Shown: positions 40,836 through 48,226 of the stretch, one piece after another
Layout of the letters: each line of letters starts with the position of its first letter
Numbering within the stretch: the stretch's first letter is position 1
Source of the DNA: Mycoplasma sp. CAG:877
GTDB lineage: Bacteria > Bacillota_I > Bacilli_A > RF39 > UBA660
NCBI GenBank assembly: GCA_000433455.1
Contig: HF992494.1
Location: 1 to 48,759, forward strand
Length of the DNA stretch: 48,759 nucleotides
Direction of reading: 5' to 3'
Position numbers and translations under genes: made by a program
Notes under the pieces: model-generated
What the model was told of the DNA's origin: nothing
What the model saw: only the letters and a program-made list of their open reading frames with translations
Databases searched by the model: none

Positions 40836-40844
40836 TGTTATAAT
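40836..40844 (+). promoter_or_regulatory. Extended -10 promoter for tRNA-Arg(CCT)
   Basis: TGT followed by TATAAT (40839-40844), 15 bases before the tRNA. Confidence 0.65.
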
Positions 40845-40859
40845 TTTTTTAGTGGTTTT

Positions 40860-40936
<77 letters not shown>

Positions 40937-40950
40937 TTTTTTTGTATGAA

Positions 40951-40984
40951 AAAACTTCAACTTATTTTGCTGAAGTTTTTTTAT
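40951..40984 (+). terminator. Rho-independent terminator
   Basis: AAAACTTCA (40951-40959) pairs with TGAAGTTTT (40971-40979), followed by a long T-run. Confidence 0.9.
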
Positions 40985-41028
40985 TTTTTTTAAATTTTTC
41001 TAGGGAACCTCGATTTTTTTTCTAATAA

Positions 41029-41034
41029 TATAAT
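41029..41034 (+). promoter_or_regulatory. -10 box of the candidate toxin mRNA
   Basis: TATAAT with no good -35. The predicted transcript would begin near 41041 and have a leader of about 50 bases with strong secondary structure. Confidence 0.45.
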
Positions 41035-41035
41035 T

Positions 41036-41256
41036 GGGAATACATTAATGGATTTAAGTGCTTACCTCTAAAGAGAGTAGGTGATGATAATGAAGAAAGT
41101 AGATTTTTTAGTAATTGGATTATTTATTATCATTACACTTCTTATTATTCTACTTTATAAGTAATGATAAACAAAAAAGCACTTAATCACTGTATGTGAC
41201 TAGGTGCAAAACCACTTTTGGTGAGTACTTAATCCTTACAAACATTAAGTATTCCC
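41036..41256. repeat. Imperfect inverted repeats flanking a micro-gene
   Basis: The left arm 41036-41066 (GGGAATACATTAATG, then GGATTTAAGTGCTTACC) is an imperfect inverted copy of the right arm 41220-41256 (GGTGAGTACTTAATCC, then CATTAAGTATTCCC). An additional segment, 41177-41185, is exactly complementary to 41055-41063. The leader can thus pair with two alternative downstream sites. The arms enclose the micro-gene at 41090-41164. Confidence 0.75.
41090..41164 (+). CDS. Candidate type I toxin: 24-residue hydrophobic peptide
   Basis: A 24-codon gene starts with MKKVD, continues as an unbroken run of Leu/Ile/Val/Phe with one Gly and one Thr, and ends LLYK. It is a basic-ended single membrane helix of the kind found in type I toxins. 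AGGTG (41079-41083) is 6 bases before ATG 41090. That RBS is itself paired with TTACCT (41062-41067; AGGTGA 41079-41084), which would hide it. Inverted repeats and a predicted antisense RNA surround it. It is not clearly a member of the Fst, TxpA, Ibs or Ldr peptide families. It could instead be a membrane micropeptide of another role. Confidence 0.6.
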   Translation: MKKVDFLVIGLFIIITLLIILLYK

Positions 41257-41258
41257 TT
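41173..41258 (-). ncRNA. Predicted antisense RNA (candidate antitoxin)
   Basis: Read on the minus strand from about 41258, the sequence forms a first hairpin TACTTAAT/ATTAAGTA (41252-41245 and 41233-41226 region) with a 10-base loop. A terminator follows: GCACCTAGTCAC (41207-41196) pairs with GTGATTAAGTGC (41190-41179) with one mismatch and one wobble, then T6 (41178-41173). The RNA would overlap the 3' untranslated part of the candidate toxin mRNA. No clear promoter consensus is visible upstream, although that flank is conserved at the second genomic copy. Read-through from aspS is an alternative source. Confidence 0.5.
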
Positions 41259-41297
41259 TAATATTTTGTACAAGTTTCCTTGACATATTCATAATAA
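41225..41297 (-). repeat. Dispersed repeat, copy B (inverted match to 9409-9479)
   Basis: 41272-41297 and 41244-41258 match the blocks 9409-9434 and 9448-9462 on the opposite strand with an identical 13-base gap. They correspond to the upstream flank and 5' end of the predicted antisense RNA. Confidence 0.8.
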
Positions 41298-41324
41298 CAT
41301 TTACATGAGTTTTTTTCAAGTAGT

Positions 41325-42638
41325 TTATGGTTCTAATCTACTAGGGCCTCTAAATATAAACATTGTTTCTTTTAATGAACCAGTTTCTAATAATAACATA
41401 GTTATTCTATCTACTCCAATAGCAAAGCCACCATGTGGAGGACAACCATATTTAAAGAATTCTAGGTAGAATTTTACATCTTGATCTAGACCTTTTTCTT
41501 TAGCTTGTTTGCATAGTGTTTCATAGTTATTTTCTCTTAGAGCTAGAGTGGTTGTTTCACAACCTTTCCAGATAAGATCGGCTCCTTGAGGAATACCGTT
41601 TTCTCTTTTATGATAGAAAGCTCTTTTTTTAGCACTGAAATCGGTAATGAAGACAAATTCATGATCATATTTTTCTTTAACGTATTTAGAAGCTAATTTT
41701 TCGGATTCAGCATTCATATCACCAACATCTTCATAGTTCATTTTATAACCATATTCTTTTTCTAGAATTTTATATAATTCTTCTAGTTTGATTCTTGGAA
41801 ATGGTTTAGTTGGAACTATTACTTCAACATTGAAAAGTTCTTTTATTTCTTTTCCATATTTTTCTTTTACAGCTTTTAGTCCTGCTATAAAGAGATTTTC
41901 TTCAAAGTCCATTAATTCGTCTAGATTATTAAAATAACTCATTTCAATATCAAATGATGTGAAATCAGTTGTATGTCTGTATGAATTAGACTTTTCAGCT
42001 CTAAAAGCCGGAGCTATTTCAAAGACTTTTTCAAAACCGGCACACATGGCCATTTGTTTATAAAACTGGGGACTTTGAGCAAGATAGACTTTCCTTCCAA
42101 AATAGTTTACTTCAAAAACTTCTGATCCAGATTCGCTTGCAGTACTAATAATTTTAGGTGTGTGGATTTCTGTAAAATTATTTTTGATAACAAACTCTCT
42201 CATAGCATTTATCATACAAGTTTGAACTTTAAACATAAGAATGTTTTTTTCACTTCTTAGGTCTAAAAATCTGTAATTTAATCTAGTATCAATAGCTGCG
42301 GACTTGCTATCTTTGTAGTTTAGAGGTAATTCTTCTAAACATTTACTAGTTACAGTTATGTTTGTTGGAATAAGTTCCATGTTATTTAGTTTTACTTTGT
42401 CATTTTTATGTAGAATTCCAGTTATTTTTACGGTACTTTCTGGAGTAATAGTAGAAACTATTTTAGTTAATTTTTTATTAGACTCATTTTTTTCAATAGT
42501 TACTTGAACCTTACCAGTTGTATCTCTAATAATTAGAAAATCTACATATTGTAAGATACGAATATTATCAACAAAACCTTCGATAGTTATTTCTTGTTCT
42601 AAATATTCGTTTAGATTTTTAAAATATATCTTTTTCAT
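41325..42638 (-). CDS. aspS: Aspartyl-tRNA synthetase, archaeal/eukaryotic type (probably AspRS2)
   Basis: This 437-residue class IIb aminoacyl-tRNA synthetase has an N-terminal OB fold (about 1-105; FVDNIRILQYVDFLIIRDTTGKVQV) and a catalytic core with PQFYKQMAM and motif 2 FRAEKSNSYRH. VFITDFSAKKRAFYH and motif 3 GGFAIGVDRITMLLL follow, then a C-terminal RGPSRLEP. It lacks the large GAD insertion of bacterial AspRS and matches the archaeal type, which is often non-discriminating and charges tRNA-Asn for amidation. I exclude AsnRS because of the SESGSEVFEV and CPPHGGFAIG context, though the families are close. It is expressed from a T-box leader with a GAC (Asp) specifier. Confidence 0.88.
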   Translation of the reverse strand: MKKIYFKNLNEYLEQEITIEGFVDNIRILQYVDFLIIRDTTGKVQVTIEKNESNKKLTKIVSTITPESTVKITGILHKNDKVKLNNMELIPTNITVTSKCLEELPLNYKDSKSAAIDTRLNYRFLDLRSEKNILMFKVQTCMINAMREFVIKNNFTEIHTPKIISTASESGSEVFEVNYFGRKVYLAQSPQFYKQMAMCAGFEKVFEIAPAFRAEKSNSYRHTTDFTSFDIEMSYFNNLDELMDFEENLFIAGLKAVKEKYGKEIKELFNVEVIVPTKPFPRIKLEELYKILEKEYGYKMNYEDVGDMNAESEKLASKYVKEKYDHEFVFITDFSAKKRAFYHKRENGIPQGADLIWKGCETTTLALRENNYETLCKQAKEKGLDQDVKFYLEFFKYGCPPHGGFAIGVDRITMLLLETGSLKETMFIFRGPSRLEP

Positions 42639-42661
42639 AATTAACCTCCTTTAAAATATAT

Positions 42662-42914
42662 AATAAAAAAACAGTTTATTATCCACAAAGGGACGAATAA
42701 CTGTTAATATCCGCGGTACCACCCAACTTATTATATAAAAATTTGGTTAATATATAATCACTTATTATGGATAACGGTTTAATCCGACTTGTCCTACTAT
42801 TAGTTCAGATAAGTGGCTCGTAGGTGTCTTTTCATTTGATATTTATATTATCTTTCACCCAATGATAACTCTCTAGAATAAATTATAAAATTACTTTTCC
42901 TAGTCATAGCCGAT
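42662..42914 (-). promoter_or_regulatory. T-box riboswitch leader (Asp specifier) of aspS
   Basis: On the minus strand, stem I is closed by GGCT..TAGG / CCTA..AGCC. The specifier loop contains AGTA on one side and GAC followed by A on the other (GAC at 42828-42826, Asp). AGAGAG and GGGTGAAAG elements follow. The T-box GGGTGGTACCGCGG is at 42723-42710. A terminator, AACAGTTATT.../...AATAAACTGTT with T7, spans 42705-42661. Uncharged tRNA pairing would stabilise the antiterminator and allow aspS transcription. This leader accounts for most of the 42639-43082 gap. Confidence 0.92.
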
Positions 42915-42920
42915 GTATAG

Positions 42921-42949
42921 ATTATAGCATATCTCTTTTTTTAGTGCAA
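42921..42949 (-). promoter_or_regulatory. SigA-type promoter of the T-box/aspS transcript
   Basis: On the minus strand, TTGCAC (42949-42944), a 17-base spacer and TATAAT (42926-42921) with TGC before it. Confidence 0.8.
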
Positions 42950-43019
42950 TATATGTTGGAAAAGGTTTTGTGTTAAAGAATAATTTTTTTATTTATTCAT
43001 AGGAAAAATAAGGCGGTCA

Positions 43020-43028
43020 TGTTATAAT
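43020..43028 (+). promoter_or_regulatory. Extended -10 promoter of the yfhO gene
   Basis: TGT followed by TATAAT (43023-43028), 54 bases before ATG 43083. Confidence 0.6.
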
Positions 43029-43082
43029 AATTTTAGATTTATAGATAGTTGTTGATACATTTTATATGTAGAGGAGTAGTAT

Positions 43083-45710
43083 ATGAAGAAGTTTAGAGAT
43101 TATTTTATAGTGGGAGGGATTTCTACTTTTATATTGAGTGTTTTATTTGTGTATTTTGGGATTTATCCATTTGGAAATAATACAGTCCTAACTGGTGATC
43201 TATATACGCAAGTATCAGCTCTTTTTTATCATTTATGGGATACTATAAGAGGAGGTGGATCATTACTTGTTGATTATACTTCGGGAGCGGGAGAAAGTTT
43301 TTTTGGAATATTTGCCTATTATTTAGTTAGTCCAATTAACTTAATTGTTCTTTTATTTAAAAGAAATGATATTTATTTAGCAATTTCCTTAGTAGTAGCA
43401 CTTAAAATAATTTTATCTAGTATTACTTGTCTATATTCTTTAAAATATATTTTTAAAAAAGATAACTTAATGTTTGTACCATTATCACTATTATATGCTT
43501 TTAGTGGATATACACTTGTATGTTATCAGATTACATCTTGGATGGATGTAGTTTATATGTTTCCTTTAATTGTAGTGGGACTTAAAAAATTAATTGATGA
43601 AGATAAGCCTATTATGTATGGGGTTACATTATTTTTAACTATTTGTTTTTCTTTTTACTTATCTTATATAATGATTATATTTATTTTCTTATTAGCTTTT
43701 ATTTATATAAAGAATAATGTAGAAAAAAAAGATCAGAAAAGAGCTATGCTTAGTATTGGAATTTATACAATACTACCAATGCTTATGTCTTTATTTATTA
43801 CATATCCTGCTTTAAGACAGATATTTGGATCGGCTAGAACTAATATATCTAAAAATATATTTAATAATTTACTAGGATGTTTATTTGATAAGTTAAATTA
43901 CTTTAATATATCAATATTATTAGTTGTATTTACAATGCTTTTAATAGTTGAGAGAAAGAATAATAAGAAGTTTTTAAAGTGGTATATACCAGCACTTTTA
44001 GTATTAGTTATACCTTATATAGTGGAACCATTAAATAAAGTATTTCATTTTATGTCATATTCATTCTTTCCTAATAGATATGGTTTTATATTATTTTATT
44101 TATTAGTTGTTGGAGGAGCATATTTATTTAGTGCTAATAATAAAAATATAAAAAATAAGTTAGATGAGAAGTTAAAGATAATACTTGGAGTAGTTAGTGT
44201 TATTCTTTTAATAGGAATATATTTTATTGTATTTAGGTTTGTATATAAAGATTTAGAAGTAGCAGTTTATAGTATTTCAATGATATATGCAAAGAAGGCT
44301 TTTATAATACTTAGTTTATTATCTATAGTTATATTTGGAGTGTGTTTTATTCTTAATATATTTAGAGAAGAAAAGACTTATATAGTTTTAATGTATATAG
44401 TTATAATTAGTAATATTTGTTTTAATGCATTTTTATATATTGGACTTAGAGATTATCAGGGGATGATTAAAAATTCTTTTGGAATACTTGAAAAAGTTGA
44501 AAATAAAGAAAGCAGTAACTATTATAAATTAAAGACAGATATAAAGAATATAGATGACTTTGTTGTTAATGAGGGGATTGTTAGTAATTATCAAGCACTT
44601 GATCATTTTACTTCACTAGTAAGTAGAAATTCATTAGAGTTTTATAAGGGCCTTGGATATTCTAGTTTTTGGACAATGATCTTTTCTAGTGGAGGAACTT
44701 TATTTAGTGATAGTTTAGTTTCTAATAAGTATTTTCTTACAGATAGAGATATTGATAGTGGTTTTTATACTTTAAAAAGTAGTGATTATGGATATAATTT
44801 CTATGAGTTAAATTATGATATTGGATATGGGTATCTTGCACGTAATAATTTTAAATTAGATAAGAGTGATACTTTTAGTTATCAAAATAAGATTTATGAA
44901 AGTATTACTGGTAATAGTGATCTATTTAGTGTTTATGATATTAGTAATATAAAAAATATAGATACTAATAATAGTGGTAAATGTATTATTAAGAGTAATG
45001 ATAATTATATAGAATATAATGTTAGTATTAAAGAGAAGAGTATTTTATATTTAGATTTAGCTTTAACAATGGAGGAGAGTATTAAGGGTAGTGTTAGTAA
45101 TGTGATGATGATTTATATTAATGATGAGTTATATAGTGATAATTATCCTACTAAGACTAGTAATGGTATTTATGATTTAGGTGTTTATGAGAATCAAGAT
45201 ATTAATATTAAAGTTAAATTAATTAAACCGATTGATATTGAGAAATTAAGTATTGCTAGTATGGATATTAGTAAGTATGAAGAATTTATTTTGAATAATA
45301 AAACTGATTTAGGTATTAAATTTGATAAGAATAAAATTACTATTGAGAGTGATGTTAATACAGCTGGTTACTTAGTTATACCAGTATCTTATAGTGATAA
45401 TTATAGAGTAGTAGTTAATGGGAAAAGTACTGATACAGTTAAGATGTATGGGGGGGTATTAGGTGTTAAAGTAGATAAAGGACATAATCAAATTACTTAT
45501 ACATATATAAATAAAGATTTAGAGAAGAGTTTGATTGTTTCTTTGATTGCAACTATTGTATTTACTATAATATCAGTATTTTATAGTAAGATTAGTACTA
45601 ATAAAATTTTAAGAGAAGTTGCTTATGGTACTTATAGTTTATTATTTTATGTAGCAGGGGTTTTATATGTAGGTATTATTTTGGTTTGGTTAGTTAAATT
45701 TGTAATATAA
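43083..45710 (+). CDS. yfhO: YfhO family membrane glycosyltransferase-like protein
   Basis: This 875-residue polytopic membrane protein has the GT-C-like YfhO arrangement. A first helix is followed by an extracytoplasmic loop with GDLYTQVSALFYHLWD and SGAGESFFGIFAYYLVSPINL. About ten further helices run to residue 450, then an exported domain (about 460-820) and two C-terminal helices. In B. subtilis YfhO takes part in lipoteichoic acid glycosylation, so a role in decorating a cell-surface polymer with sugars is likely. Codons near 45450-45456 contain a G7 tract, unusual in this AT-rich DNA. The RBS is GAGGAG before ATG 43083. It is followed by a ygjV-like gene after 14 bases. Confidence 0.88.
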   Translation: MKKFRDYFIVGGISTFILSVLFVYFGIYPFGNNTVLTGDLYTQVSALFYHLWDTIRGGGSLLVDYTSGAGESFFGIFAYYLVSPINLIVLLFKRNDIYLAISLVVALKIILSSITCLYSLKYIFKKDNLMFVPLSLLYAFSGYTLVCYQITSWMDVVYMFPLIVVGLKKLIDEDKPIMYGVTLFLTICFSFYLSYIMIIFIFLLAFIYIKNNVEKKDQKRAMLSIGIYTILPMLMSLFITYPALRQIFGSARTNISKNIFNNLLGCLFDKLNYFNISILLVVFTMLLIVERKNNKKFLKWYIPALLVLVIPYIVEPLNKVFHFMSYSFFPNRYGFILFYLLVVGGAYLFSANNKNIKNKLDEKLKIILGVVSVILLIGIYFIVFRFVYKDLEVAVYSISMIYAKKAFIILSLLSIVIFGVCFILNIFREEKTYIVLMYIVIISNICFNAFLYIGLRDYQGMIKNSFGILEKVENKESSNYYKLKTDIKNIDDFVVNEGIVSNYQALDHFTSLVSRNSLEFYKGLGYSSFWTMIFSSGGTLFSDSLVSNKYFLTDRDIDSGFYTLKSSDYGYNFYELNYDIGYGYLARNNFKLDKSDTFSYQNKIYESITGNSDLFSVYDISNIKNIDTNNSGKCIIKSNDNYIEYNVSIKEKSILYLDLALTMEESIKGSVSNVMMIYINDELYSDNYPTKTSNGIYDLGVYENQDINIKVKLIKPIDIEKLSIASMDISKYEEFILNNKTDLGIKFDKNKITIESDVNTAGYLVIPVSYSDNYRVVVNGKSTDTVKMYGGVLGVKVDKGHNQITYTYINKDLEKSLIVSLIATIVFTIISVFYSKISTNKILREVAYGTYSLLFYVAGVLYVGIILVWLVKFVI

Positions 45711-45724
45711 GAAGGTGTATTTAC

Positions 45725-46246
45725 TTGGATTTAAATTTTTACTTAGCACAGATTACAGCGGTACTTGCTTGGTTATTTTTGATAATTAGTTATTGGAAGA
45801 ATAAGAATGATAATTTACTTGTTTTACAGGTTGTATCGGGAGTTTTCTTCTTGCTTAACTATATATTTTTAGGGGCTTATACAGGACTTTTTGTAATATG
45901 TTTTGAGATAGTTAGAGATTATTTATATATTAAGTTTAGGGATGATAAAAAGACTTTTCTTTATACTTTGCCAGTGTATGCAGTAATTGGAATATTTAGT
46001 TATGATGGGATTTGGTCTTTATTTTCAATACTAGCATCAGTTAATGATGGATTTGCTTTAACATATCATGGGAAGAAAGTCGTGTTTTTAGGGATTGTAA
46101 CTTATATTTTATGGATTGTTTACGATTTGTATTGTGCAAGTTTTGCGAATGTTTTAGCAGAAAGTATTGTAGTTATATCTAATTTAGTAATATTACTGAA
46201 GACAGGAAACAGTAAAAATAAAAAGATAATTTTAAGTAGAAGATAA
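45725..46246 (+). CDS. ygjV: YgjV family inner-membrane protein
   Basis: This 173-residue protein has about five or six membrane helices. The opening QITAVLAWLFLIISYW, the central VSGVFFLLNYIFLGAYTGL, and ILWIVYDLYCASFANVLAESIVVISNL are typical of the YgjV/Imp family, whose function is not established. The start is TTG 45725, with GAAGGTG 7 bases upstream; no in-frame ATG gives the family N-terminus. It is probably co-transcribed with yfhO. Confidence 0.85.
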   Translation: MDLNFYLAQITAVLAWLFLIISYWKNKNDNLLVLQVVSGVFFLLNYIFLGAYTGLFVICFEIVRDYLYIKFRDDKKTFLYTLPVYAVIGIFSYDGIWSLFSILASVNDGFALTYHGKKVVFLGIVTYILWIVYDLYCASFANVLAESIVVISNLVILLKTGNSKNKKIILSRR

Positions 46247-46276
46247 TTTTTTAATTATTTTCTTTTATTTTTTTTA
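46241..46276 (+). terminator. Rho-independent terminator
   Basis: GATAATT (46242-46248, overlapping the stop) pairs with AATTATT (46253-46259), followed by a very T-rich stretch. Confidence 0.7.
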
Positions 46277-46314
46277 AAATTATTTTATACTTATTTTAAA
46301 GTAGGGTGATTATA

Positions 46315-47385
46315 GTGAAGAAGGTAATTGTTAGATTAGAAAACTTTTGCAAGAGTTATGAAAATAAGGAAGTAATTAAAGATATTAATTTAGAAGTTTA
46401 TGAAGGAGAATTTTTAACATTACTGGGATCATCTGGGTGTGGAAAGACAACAATTTTAAGAGCAATATCAGGACTTGATCCGGTTACATCAGGAAAGATT
46501 TATATAAATGATGTAGATGTTACTAATTTAGATCCACAAGAGAGAGAAGTTAATACAATATTTCAGAATTATGCACTTTTTCCATTAATGACAATTGAAG
46601 ATAATATTGGGTTTGGGTTAAAGATGAAGAAAGTTCCTAAAGAAGAGATAAAAAAAGCAGTAAAGGAAATGATGGAATTAGTACATTTAGAAGGCTATGA
46701 AAAAAGATTTCCTAGTGAATTATCTGGAGGTGAACAACAGCGAGTTTCTATTGTTCGTGGACTTATTAACAATCCAAAAGTATTACTTTTGGATGAGCCA
46801 TTATCAGCTTTGGATATGAAATTAAGAAAACAGATGCAGATAGAGTTAAAGCAATTACAAAGAAAGTTTGGTATAACCTTTATATATGTTACACATAGTC
46901 AAGATGAAGCTTTATCGATGAGTGATCGAATAGTTGTACTTAATGAAGGTAAAATAGAACAGATAGGTACTCCTACACAGGTTTATGAGAAGCCTAAGAA
47001 TTTATTTGTGGCTAACTTTTTAGGAGATTCTAATATATTTAAAGGAAAAGTTATAGATGATGGTGAAGCTATTTTAACAGAAGAGGGAGATGTCTTTAAA
47101 ATTGATAAGACTCCTCGAGGAACATTAGAAGAAATTTATATAATGGTTAGACCAGAGAATATAAGAGTTTCATTTGATAAACCTAAGGGTAATCACGTTT
47201 TGGGGAAAGTATATGAAAAGTCTTATAATGGATCAATGACTAAGATATTAACTAAAGTAGGTAAAAAGGTAATGACTGTAATGGTATTTGGTAATGACTG
47301 TCCTTTTAAAAGGGGAGATGAAGTATATTTATCTTGGGATGTAGAAGATCAAATATATGTAAATGGTGATAGTGATGAAGAATAA
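46315..47385 (+). CDS. potA: Spermidine/putrescine ABC transporter ATP-binding protein PotA
   Basis: This 356-residue ABC ATPase powers polyamine import. Motifs are Walker A GSSGCGKTT (near 38), Q-loop FQNYALFPLMT, signature LSGGEQQR, Walker B VLLLDEPLSALD and switch THSQDEA. A C-terminal TOBE domain (about 240-356; MVRPENIRVS) follows. Start is GTG 46315, 6 bases after AGGGTGA; GTG 46306 overlaps the RBS. The polyamine assignment rests on the PotA-type sequence and the two following permeases. The gene overlaps potB by 11 bases. Confidence 0.93.
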   Translation: MKKVIVRLENFCKSYENKEVIKDINLEVYEGEFLTLLGSSGCGKTTILRAISGLDPVTSGKIYINDVDVTNLDPQEREVNTIFQNYALFPLMTIEDNIGFGLKMKKVPKEEIKKAVKEMMELVHLEGYEKRFPSELSGGEQQRVSIVRGLINNPKVLLLDEPLSALDMKLRKQMQIELKQLQRKFGITFIYVTHSQDEALSMSDRIVVLNEGKIEQIGTPTQVYEKPKNLFVANFLGDSNIFKGKVIDDGEAILTEEGDVFKIDKTPRGTLEEIYIMVRPENIRVSFDKPKGNHVLGKVYEKSYNGSMTKILTKVGKKVMTVMVFGNDCPFKRGDEVYLSWDVEDQIYVNGDSDEE

Positions 47386-48226
47386 AATAGTAAAGATATT
47401 ATTTACCTTACCAGTTATTGTTTATACATTAGTTTTAATTGCTTTACCTTTATTATATATATTTGGAATTAGTTTTTTTAAGAGTGATTCTTATGGTGGT
47501 ATTGTTAATACTTTTACATTAGTTAATTATATTGAGTTATTTGATGCCGTATATATTAAGATTTTTATAAAGTCTGTACTTATTGCGATTGTGACAACAA
47601 TTATTTGTATTTTGATTGCTTATCCTTTTGTTTTGGCTGTTTCTCATAAGAGTAAATTTAAACAGAAAGTCTTAATGACTTTAGTTATGGTACCGTTTTT
47701 AACTAATTCATTGATTAGAATGTATGCTTGGATTGTACTTCTTAGAAAGAATGGAGTTATTAATAATGTTTTAACTTCAATGCATATAATTTCTGAACCA
47801 TTAAATTTAATGTATAACAACTTGGGTATTATTATTGGAATGGTTTATACATTGTTACCATTTATGTTATTACCTTTATATAGTAGTGTTTCAGCAATAC
47901 CTAAATCATTGTTGGAAGCGGGATCTGATCTTGGGGCTAGTAAATGGAAGATATTTACGAAGATAATATATCCAGCTACTATTTCAGGACTTTTTAATGG
48001 GGCTTTAATGGTCTTTACTCCAGCTCTTGGGTACTTCTTTATTGTAGATGTACTTGGTGGTGGTAAGATTATGATTTTAGGAAATTTGATAAAGAATCAG
48101 TTCTTAACGGCACGTAATTGGCCATTTGGGGCGGCTATTGCGGTAGCACTTTTAGTTATTACATCGATAATTATTTATGTTTATAAAAAATTAGGTGGTA
48201 AAATGGATGATTTGGGTGGTGCTTAA
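47375..48226 (+). CDS. potB: Spermidine/putrescine ABC transporter permease PotB
   Basis: This 283-residue permease has six predicted membrane helices. The cytoplasmic EAA loop LLEAGSDLGASKWKIFTKIIYPATISGL contacts PotA. The N-terminal helix (IVKILFTLPVIVYTLVLIALPLLYIF) matches PotB/PotH proteins. The start is ATG 47375, since GGTGA (47365-47369) is 5 bases upstream; the earlier in-frame ATG 47363 overlaps that box. Its stop codon overlaps the potC start (TAATG). Confidence 0.93.
   Translation: MKNKIVKILFTLPVIVYTLVLIALPLLYIFGISFFKSDSYGGIVNTFTLVNYIELFDAVYIKIFIKSVLIAIVTTIICILIAYPFVLAVSHKSKFKQKVLMTLVMVPFLTNSLIRMYAWIVLLRKNGVINNVLTSMHIISEPLNLMYNNLGIIIGMVYTLLPFMLLPLYSSVSAIPKSLLEAGSDLGASKWKIFTKIIYPATISGLFNGALMVFTPALGYFFIVDVLGGGKIMILGNLIKNQFLTARNWPFGAAIAVALLVITSIIIYVYKKLGGKMDDLGGA

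Noticed and set aside
41036..41256. A MITE or transposon end pair, because of the inverted repeats.
   Set aside because: I see no target-site duplication, and homology with the copy at 9409 extends outside the repeat arm. That fits a conserved gene and flank better than a transposon terminus. Not excluded with certainty.
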